DNA from: Bacteroidota bacterium
GTDB taxonomy: Bacteria; Bacteroidota; Bacteroidia; 2-12-FULL-35-15
DNA length: 64,000 nt
NCBI GenBank assembly: GCA_025963725.1
Contig: JAOQAE010000002.1
Coordinates: 1 to 64,000, forward strand
Direction: 5' to 3'
Shown here: one piece after another, positions 58,703 to 64,000 of the stretch
Layout of the letters: each line of letters starts with the position of its first letter
Position numbering within the stretch: the first letter of the stretch is position 1
Translations under genes and position numbers: made by a program
The notes under the pieces: generated by a model
Seen by the model: the letters and a program-made list of their open reading frames with translations, nothing else
Database searches by the model: none
What the model was told of the DNA's origin: nothing

Positions 58703-59668
58703 TTAGAATTTAGACCTTGTCCTTCTTTTGTATGGGATCTTGTAAGATGCGGTAACGTTAAGGAACATGTATGCATCCTTGTCCTTCGGGTCGCCGCGCT
58801 GCTCGCCTGTAGCCGATTGCACGGCGCCTGTGGCATTTCCGCCAAGCTCGGCCGGGTAGTTCAGCAGGGAAGGGTCGGCCAGGTCGGCCGCCATATCGCC
58901 TTTTGCAGCCCTTAAAGCAGCATTGTCGTAATACACGGAGCTAACATCGTCGATGTAATCGGTGAATGTTTTCCTTACACCGATCTCGAGCCCGATCGCC
59001 CAATCCTTGTTCAGGTTATATTTGGCGCCGATCCCGTACGGAATGCAAACGCTGATCCTGGAATATTTTTTCTTTCCTCCCGGAAGGCCTTGTCCCTCGG
59101 TGCTCAAAGGCTGGAGATTCACCCAATGGCCTTTGTACATGGCTTGCGGATTAAAATAAAAACCGCCGATGCCCACAAAAAGATAAGCCTGGTAGTCGTA
59201 ATTTTTCATCCCTTTTGCATTCTTGATCTTATAGCGGTGTCCCTGCTGTTCCTTGGTAAGGTAAAATTCGGCTTGCGCGGAAACTTCGAAGAGGTGCGAC
59301 CTGAAGCTTAGATTCCTGTTGTTGCGGTATGGCTCTTTTGTAAGCCTGTCGGCCCCGCTCACGAGCTGGTAATAAAATCCGCCTTTTACGGCAAAGCGTT
59401 TTGCAAATTTATAGCGCATGCCGATGGCTGCGGAAGGGCGGGTCATTGAAAATTCAAGATCTTTTACGAAGTTGGTGCCGATCTGGTTGGCGCCTCCCAG
59501 TTCCCCGAGAAAGTTGGCTGCGCCGATGCCGAACACATATTCCTTGCGGATCTTGTTGCGGCTGCTGGAAAAGTTATTCGCCCTTTTATATTTTGGTTTA
59601 CTCCTGTACTGTGCGGATGCCAGCATAGGAATGATCAGCAATAATGAGAGTAGTATCTTTTGGCGCAT
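58703..59668 (-). CDS. DUF6089-like outer-membrane beta-barrel protein (possible PorG-type T9SS component)
   Basis: The 321-residue protein has a signal peptide (1-19, ASA-QY), a basic stretch (about 20-45), then beta-barrel strands: KEYVFGIGAANFLGELGGANQIG, RPSAAIGMRYKFAKRFAVKGG, YLFVGIGGFYFNP and IGLEIGVRKTFTDYIDDVSSVYYD. The last motif (Y-x-D-D-V-S-x-x-Y) and length match the DUF6089 family that includes PorG, an outer-membrane T9SS protein. The match is by motif recall, so PorG identity is tentative. It has its own promoter. Confidence 0.75.
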   Translation of the reverse strand: MRQKILLSLLLIIPMLASAQYRSKPKYKRANNFSSSRNKIRKEYVFGIGAANFLGELGGANQIGTNFVKDLEFSMTRPSAAIGMRYKFAKRFAVKGGFYYQLVSGADRLTKEPYRNNRNLSFRSHLFEVSAQAEFYLTKEQQGHRYKIKNAKGMKNYDYQAYLFVGIGGFYFNPQAMYKGHWVNLQPLSTEGQGLPGGKKKYSRISVCIPYGIGAKYNLNKDWAIGLEIGVRKTFTDYIDDVSSVYYDNAALRAAKGDMAADLADPSLLNYPAELGGNATGAVQSATGEQRGDPKDKDAYMFLNVTASYKIPYKRRTRSKF

Positions 59669-59698
59669 TTGTTCTGTTCTTAAAAACTAAGAAGTTCA

Positions 59699-59730
59699 CA
59701 AAAATATAAAAAAAGTTCTATACTGTGCAA
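59699..59730 (-). promoter_or_regulatory. Promoter of DUF6089-like gene
   Basis: Minus-strand TTG (59728-59730), 21 bp, TATTTTTG (59699-59706), about 30 bases before the ATG. Confidence 0.65.
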
Positions 59731-59767
59731 GTCAATTGTAACTTATTTGCCAGCAGCTGATTGTGGG

Positions 59768-60838
59768 CTATTTGATGTGGAAGGCGGTGGTCCTTACATT
59801 CCTGCAGTCAGTACCTTCCGCTGTCCATGTATTCACAAGGGATGCAGCCCGGGGCTCCGAAAATACCTCCTGCAGCGAGCGGATCATTCCGGCGGGAATA
59901 TCTTTCTTTACCAGCTCAGCCATCAGCTCATCCGCGCTGCGGTTTAAAAATGCCGGCTTTAATGCCTCAAAAAGGGCTTGCCTGTTCTTCACCCTTTCGG
60001 GGTTGGTTGAAAAGCGGGGATCATCGCTTAATTCACCGCAGCCGAGCACGCTGCAAAGCTGTATGAACTGCTTGTTGCTGCCGATCGCGAGCACCAGCTG
60101 CCTGTTGTCGGAAGTGATGAATATTTCGCCGTAAGGCGCAATGTTGGGGTGAAGCGAACCGATGCGCTGCGGGTTCTCATGCGCCATGAGCCAGTTCCCC
60201 GCCTGGTTGGCGAGCGATGCAATGGCTGCATCGTACAGCGACACCGATACTTTGGAGCCTTCACCTGTTTTCATACGTTTGATGAGCGCAAGAAGGATGC
60301 CTTCCTTGAGCTGATGCGCCGCAAGAATATCGATGAGCGCCACCGGCATTTTCACAGGGCCGCTTTCCGGCGTGCCGTTCATGTGCATGAAGCCTGTTTC
60401 GGCCTGCAGCACGAGGTCGTAGGCGGTGCGCTGCACATCTTCGCCAAAGCCGGTGATGGCCGCGTAAATAATATCCGGCTTTATTTTTTTGATGCTTTCA
60501 TGGTCCATTCCGAGCTTCACATCATCGCCGGGCTTGTAATTGCAGATCACGATGTCGGCCGATCCCAGCAGGCCGTAAACCTTCTGCCTGTCGGCATCAT
60601 CATGAAGGTTGGCCATCATGCTTTGCTTGCCGGGGTTCACGGAAGCGTAATAGGCGGAAAGCGGTGCTGCCGGGTCTTCCGACGAAAGCTTCCAGCTGCG
60701 TGTAACATCCCCGTTCGTAAGCTTGTTCTCCACCTTGATCACATCTGCGCCAAGCTCCGCGAAGAACAATCCTGTGGCCGGGCCTGCCAGCACATTCGCC
60801 AGCTCCACCACTTTCAGGCCTTTAAAGAATGCTTCCAT
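59768..60838 (-). CDS. Class III (CaiB/BaiF) CoA-transferase
   Basis: The 356-residue protein belongs to the formyl-CoA transferase/CaiB family, whose members move CoA between carboxylic acids through an enzyme anhydride. It opens LKVVELANVLAGPATGLFFAELGADVIKVE. Asp141 in AYDLVLQAETGFMHMNG aligns with the catalytic Asp, and PVALIDILAAHQLKEGILLALI is the CoA-binding helix. Length is somewhat shorter than FRC (about 428). Substrate is not determined. It ends the same leftward run as the aldo/keto reductase, 5 bp apart. Confidence 0.92.
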   Translation of the reverse strand: MEAFFKGLKVVELANVLAGPATGLFFAELGADVIKVENKLTNGDVTRSWKLSSEDPAAPLSAYYASVNPGKQSMMANLHDDADRQKVYGLLGSADIVICNYKPGDDVKLGMDHESIKKIKPDIIYAAITGFGEDVQRTAYDLVLQAETGFMHMNGTPESGPVKMPVALIDILAAHQLKEGILLALIKRMKTGEGSKVSVSLYDAAIASLANQAGNWLMAHENPQRIGSLHPNIAPYGEIFITSDNRQLVLAIGSNKQFIQLCSVLGCGELSDDPRFSTNPERVKNRQALFEALKPAFLNRSADELMAELVKKDIPAGMIRSLQEVFSEPRAASLVNTWTAEGTDCRNVRTTAFHIK

Positions 60839-60843
60839 CTTTT

Positions 60844-61830
60844 TTAAAATTTAGGCTGAACCGGTTTGTTCTGCAGGATCGTTTCAATATTCAGCATCAC
60901 ATCCTCCGTTAGCTTCTCAACCACCTCCAGCGCATGCAGGTTGTCTTTCAGCTGTTCCACCTTCGATGCGCCGGTGATCACGGTGCTCACATTGTTATTT
61001 TTCAGGCACCATGCCAGCGCCATCCGCGGCAGCGTAGTATCGAGCTCCTTCGCAAGCACCGTAAGCTTTTTTACCTTTTCGATCTTATCCTTTGCAGCAT
61101 CGCCCACTGTGGCTTCCTTCAGCCATTCGAGCGTAGGCAGGTGAATGCGGGTATCATCGGGGATCCCGTTATTGTATTTGCCGGTAAGGAGCCCGGATGC
61201 AAGCGGCGACCAGATGGTGGTTCCGAGCCCGATCTCCGGATACAGCCGTGCGTACTCCACTTCAAATCGCTCGCGGTGGAACATGTTGTATTGCGGCTGC
61301 TCCATGGTTGGCGGCGTAAGGTTGTACTGCCGCGCAACGCTGTAGGCTTCCATGATCTGCTGCGCGCTCCATTCGCTGGTTCCCCAGTAAAGCACTTTGC
61401 CCTGCGTGATCAGGTCGTGCATGGCGCGTACGGTCTCTTCAACGGGCGTGTTGCGGTCGGGACGGTGACAAAAATAAAGGTCGAGGTAATCCACCTGCAG
61501 CCGCTTCAGTGCGGCATGGCAGGCCTCCATCACATGCTTGCGGCTCAGCCCGGTTTGGTTGGGCAGCTTTCCTCCCCAAAACACTTTGCTGGAAACAATA
61601 TACGTTGTGCGGTCCCAGCCCATCTTTTTCAGGATGTTTCCCATCACTGTTTCCGACTTCCCGTGCGCGTATGTTTCTGCGTTGTCAAAAAAATTAATGC
61701 CGTTGTCGTACGCCACCTTCATGCATTCCTCTGCAATTGCATCGCCCACCTGGTTGCCGAAGGTTACCCATGATCCGAATGATAATGCGCTTACCTGCAG
61801 GCCTGATCTGCCTAATCTTCTGTATTCCAT
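60844..61830 (-). CDS. Aldo/keto reductase (Kv-beta/YghZ-like)
   Basis: This 328-residue TIM-barrel NADPH-dependent oxidoreductase is of the AKR family near the voltage-gated K+ channel beta subunit. It opens [21 protein letters not shown]. The tetrad is visible: Asp49, Tyr54 ([12 protein letters not shown]), Lys82 (SSKVFW) and His112 (YFCHRPD). The C-terminal [14 protein letters not shown] binds the cofactor. The frame's first 10 residues fall in a -7 box (61858-61865), so ATG 61830 is used. Substrate is unknown. Kv-beta relatives associate with channels in animals, but a link to the Kir gene is unproven. Confidence 0.92.
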   Translation of the reverse strand: MEYRRLGRSGLQVSALSFGSWVTFGNQVGDAIAEECMKVAYDNGINFFDNAETYAHGKSETVMGNILKKMGWDRTTYIVSSKVFWGGKLPNQTGLSRKHVMEACHAALKRLQVDYLDLYFCHRPDRNTPVEETVRAMHDLITQGKVLYWGTSEWSAQQIMEAYSVARQYNLTPPTMEQPQYNMFHRERFEVEYARLYPEIGLGTTIWSPLASGLLTGKYNNGIPDDTRIHLPTLEWLKEATVGDAAKDKIEKVKKLTVLAKELDTTLPRMALAWCLKNNNVSTVITGASKVEQLKDNLHALEVVEKLTEDVMLNIETILQNKPVQPKF

Positions 61831-61857
61831 TTGTCTGAACTTTAGATCGTAAAAGTA

Positions 61858-61865
61858 CAAATGTA
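61858..61865 (-). promoter_or_regulatory. -7 box before aldo/keto reductase
   Basis: Minus-strand TACATTTG. The TTG at 61860 that begins the longest frame is part of this box, which excludes it as the start. Confidence 0.6.
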
Positions 61866-62027
61866 TTGCCTCTGGATTTTATAAAGCGCCGGAATAATTC
61901 TCCGCCCGGGCTTTTGTGTAAAACGGAACAGGACTGAAAAAATATTACATCTGTAAGTAATTAGCGCCTGAATGTCAGGGTAATCCAATAAATACGGCTA
62001 TTTTTACGGCAAAACACACACAGAAAC

Positions 62028-64000
62028 ATGTCGGATGAACCATTAAAGCAGCCCGGAAGGGCTGGGAAGCATGAACAATTGAAAACGGAACATCCTGAAA
62101 ACCTTGCCTTTACAGCAGAGGCGTATCGTCATTTTTTTGAGAACATGCTGCATTCATTTGTTTATTGCAGGGTGCTGTTCGATGAGTCGGGAAAGATGGC
62201 GGACTACGTTTACCTCATCGTCAACAAAAAATATGAAGAGATGACGGGCCTGCAGGATGTTACCGGCAAAAAGCTTTCGGAAGTGATGCCGGGCTTGAGG
62301 GCATCGGCTTCGGTTTATCTGGAAACAATTGAAAGGGTAGTGCTGACGGGGAAGCCGGAGCGCTTCGAAACCTTTGCGGAGGCGTTCGGAAAATGGTTCT
62401 CTATTTCATTATACAGCCCGGAGCCGGGATATTTTGTTGCCTTTATCGATAACATTACTGAGCGAAAGGAAGCGGAGGCAAAAATAACACAGCTCAACCG
62501 CCTGTATGCTTTTATCAGCCAGCTGAACCAGGCGATCGTGCATGTGAAGGATGAAAAAACGCTTTTAAGCAAAGCCTGCGGAATAGCGCTGGAGTTTGGA
62601 AAATTTAAGATAGCCTGGATCGGCAAGACCGACCTTATTCAAAAGCGGATGGTGCTCCAGGAGCAGGCAGGCATGGCGCCCGAAGAGCTTCAGCTCTTCA
62701 GCTCGGGATCCTATCTGCCCGGCGGACCGGTAGCGCAGGTGCTCGCTACGGGAACTTCTTACATCAGCAACGATATTGATGTGGATGTGACGATAGCCAA
62801 CCCTTCCCTTGCAGGCTGGAAGCAGAATGCCTGCACGCGCGGGATCCGTTCCATCGCCATACTGCCCTTAAAGAAAGAGGGCGTGGTGACAGGTACTTTT
62901 CACCTGTATTCTTCCGTCCATCATTTCTTTGACGATGAGCAGCTGCGGCTGCTTGAGGAAGCGGCAGGGAATGTTTCATTTGCGCTGGATATTTTTGAAA
63001 AGGAAAAGGCACGGATCGAGATAAAAAAACAGATAGAGGAAGCTGAAAAGAACCATAAAGCGATCTTCGACAACGTATCGGAAGGCTTTGTGCTCCTTGA
63101 TCTGGATTGCAACATAAAGGCGTTTAACGATAAGGCGAAGGAATATATTTTCTCGAATGCTGACAGGGGAGTGGATCCGGGGCAAAGCATTTATGAATTC
63201 ATGGAAGCCCCGCGGAGCAAGGTGCTGAAAGAGATCATGGCAAGAGTGATCAGCGGTGAAACGATCCAGTACGAGCGCTTTTACGGGATAAGGAACAACA
63301 AGCCTTCCTGGTTCAGCTTCACAATGAACCCGGTGAGGGAAAATGAACAGATCACGGGCGTGTGCATCACAGGGCATGATATCACCGAAAAAAAACTGGC
63401 CGAGCAGGAACGGGAGTTTGACCGTAATAACCTGAAATCGCTGATCAACAATACAAGCGACCTCATGTGGAGTGTTGACCGTGATTTTAAGCTGATCACT
63501 TTTAATACAGCCTTTCAGGAGCTGGTAAGCCGGGTTTCGGGTAATCACCTGATGGCGGGTACATACGTGCTTTCCCCTTCCATTGGGTTCGACGCCGAGC
63601 GGCTGAAGCTTTTCTGGGAATATTATAAGCGTGCATTTGCCGGAGAAACCTTTACGGAGATAGAGCATCCGGGCGATTACTGGAGGGAAACATCCTTTCA
63701 CCCGATCTACAGCGGCAGCGAGATCATTGGAACGGCTTGCTACTCGAGGGATATAACGGAGAATAAAAAAAACGAGGCCAGCCTGAAAAGGTCGGAAGCG
63801 CATTTGAAATCGGCGAACAGGGACCTGGAAACCTTTATTTACAGGGCTTCACACGATCTCAGGGGCCCGCTTTCCTCCATCATGGGGCTCACGAATGTAA
63901 GCAGGCTGGAGGTCAGCGATAAAAAAGCATTGTCGTATATCGACATGATCAGCATCTCCACAAAAAGGCTGGACGATACGCTGATCGGGCTTGTGCAGAC
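62028..64000 (+). CDS. Multi-domain PAS-GAF-PAS-PAS sensor histidine kinase (partial)
   Basis: The visible 657 residues of a kinase run off the right edge. From ATG 62028 there is a PAS domain (about 28-150, ending FIDNITERKEAEAK), a GAF domain (about 170-330, with GIRSIAILPLKKEGVVTGTFHLYS), a second PAS (about 345-450, AIFDNVSEGFVLLDLDCNIKAF), a third PAS (about 460-590, TSDLMWSVDRDFKLITF) and the beginning of HisKA with H609 in ASHDLRGP. The ATPase domain lies beyond the window. No membrane helix is visible, so it is a cytoplasmic sensor. The LYAFISQLNQAIVHV segment before GAF is typical of such hybrids. The signal is unknown. A one-mismatch -7 box (TATTTTTA, near 62000) lies upstream. Confidence 0.93.
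   Translation, partial: MSDEPLKQPGRAGKHEQLKTEHPENLAFTAEAYRHFFENMLHSFVYCRVLFDESGKMADYVYLIVNKKYEEMTGLQDVTGKKLSEVMPGLRASASVYLETIERVVLTGKPERFETFAEAFGKWFSISLYSPEPGYFVAFIDNITERKEAEAKITQLNRLYAFISQLNQAIVHVKDEKTLLSKACGIALEFGKFKIAWIGKTDLIQKRMVLQEQAGMAPEELQLFSSGSYLPGGPVAQVLATGTSYISNDIDVDVTIANPSLAGWKQNACTRGIRSIAILPLKKEGVVTGTFHLYSSVHHFFDDEQLRLLEEAAGNVSFALDIFEKEKARIEIKKQIEEAEKNHKAIFDNVSEGFVLLDLDCNIKAFNDKAKEYIFSNADRGVDPGQSIYEFMEAPRSKVLKEIMARVISGETIQYERFYGIRNNKPSWFSFTMNPVRENEQITGVCITGHDITEKKLAEQEREFDRNNLKSLINNTSDLMWSVDRDFKLITFNTAFQELVSRVSGNHLMAGTYVLSPSIGFDAERLKLFWEYYKRAFAGETFTEIEHPGDYWRETSFHPIYSGSEIIGTACYSRDITENKKNEASLKRSEAHLKSANRDLETFIYRASHDLRGPLSSIMGLTNVSRLEVSDKKALSYIDMISISTKRLDDTLIGLVQ

Noticed and set aside
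60934-61773. 279-residue plus-strand ORF
   Set aside because: It is antisense to the aldo/keto reductase, whose catalytic tetrad is intact.

Overview
The window looks like chromosomal DNA of a free-living member of the Bacteroidota, most likely the Chitinophagales/Sphingobacteriales side of the phylum (the order is an inference). Four secreted proteins end in type IX secretion (T9SS) C-terminal sorting domains, and a PorT-family gene and a possible PorG-like gene are present. Many genes are preceded by the Bacteroidota-type -7 box TAnnTTTG rather than a clear Shine-Dalgarno sequence. The E1 alpha/beta fusion, DUF4783-like and START-like proteins also fit this phylum. No integrase, transposase, prophage, rRNA or CRISPR array was seen.

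Layout. 1-7.3 kb is an accessory-looking block. It holds the N-terminal 1353 residues of a nonribosomal peptide synthetase (C-A-T-C, A-domain code read as glycine), a divergent GT9-like protein, a caspase-like peptidase, a small GIY-YIG protein, and one intact tRNA-Met(CAU) surrounded by tRNA-derived repeats, including an exact 96-bp-period array. 7.4-15 kb holds a histone-H1-like/START fusion, then envelope genes (PAP2 phosphatase, LptF/G permease, two overlapping GT4 glycosyltransferases) and a tight pabA/trpG-GNAT-trpF run. 15-22 kb has two T9SS cargo proteins around a TPR-SpoIIE phosphatase. 21.8-24.4 kb is a translation-related cluster (rpsP, a DinB/YfiT-like gene, rimM, trmN6). 24.6-33.5 kb has a double-domain universal stress protein, a large secreted unknown, MurQ, the fused 2-oxoacid dehydrogenase E1 and small secreted paralogues. 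33.6-36 kb has a PspC protein with a PadR regulator and a candidate operator, then TerC. 37-41 kb holds housekeeping genes (yihY, nadC, rlmH, cvfB). 41.4-46.7 kb is a compact leftward run: aspartate aminotransferase, heptose-7-P kinase, ubiE/menG, porT and a FAD dehydrogenase. 46.8-55.9 kb contains a YwqK-repeat protein, DinB, methylmalonyl-CoA mutase large subunit, a response regulator, FtsB/DivIC, an L,D-transpeptidase and a GH9 cellulase with a T9SS tail. 55.9-64 kb contains a Kir-type K+ channel, membrane proteins, GNAT, an outer-membrane barrel protein, a class III CoA-transferase, an aldo/keto reductase and the start of a multi-PAS sensor kinase.

Together the genes describe a predator- or polymer-degrader-like lifestyle: T9SS export of a cellulase and propeller proteins, envelope and LPS building, and a secondary-metabolite locus. 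Several gene starts were moved from TTG/GTG or far-upstream codons to internal start codons where promoter boxes, signal peptides or neighbouring genes required it; each entry says so. Intergenic DNA carries at least three dispersed palindromic repeat families and several short-period tandem tracts.
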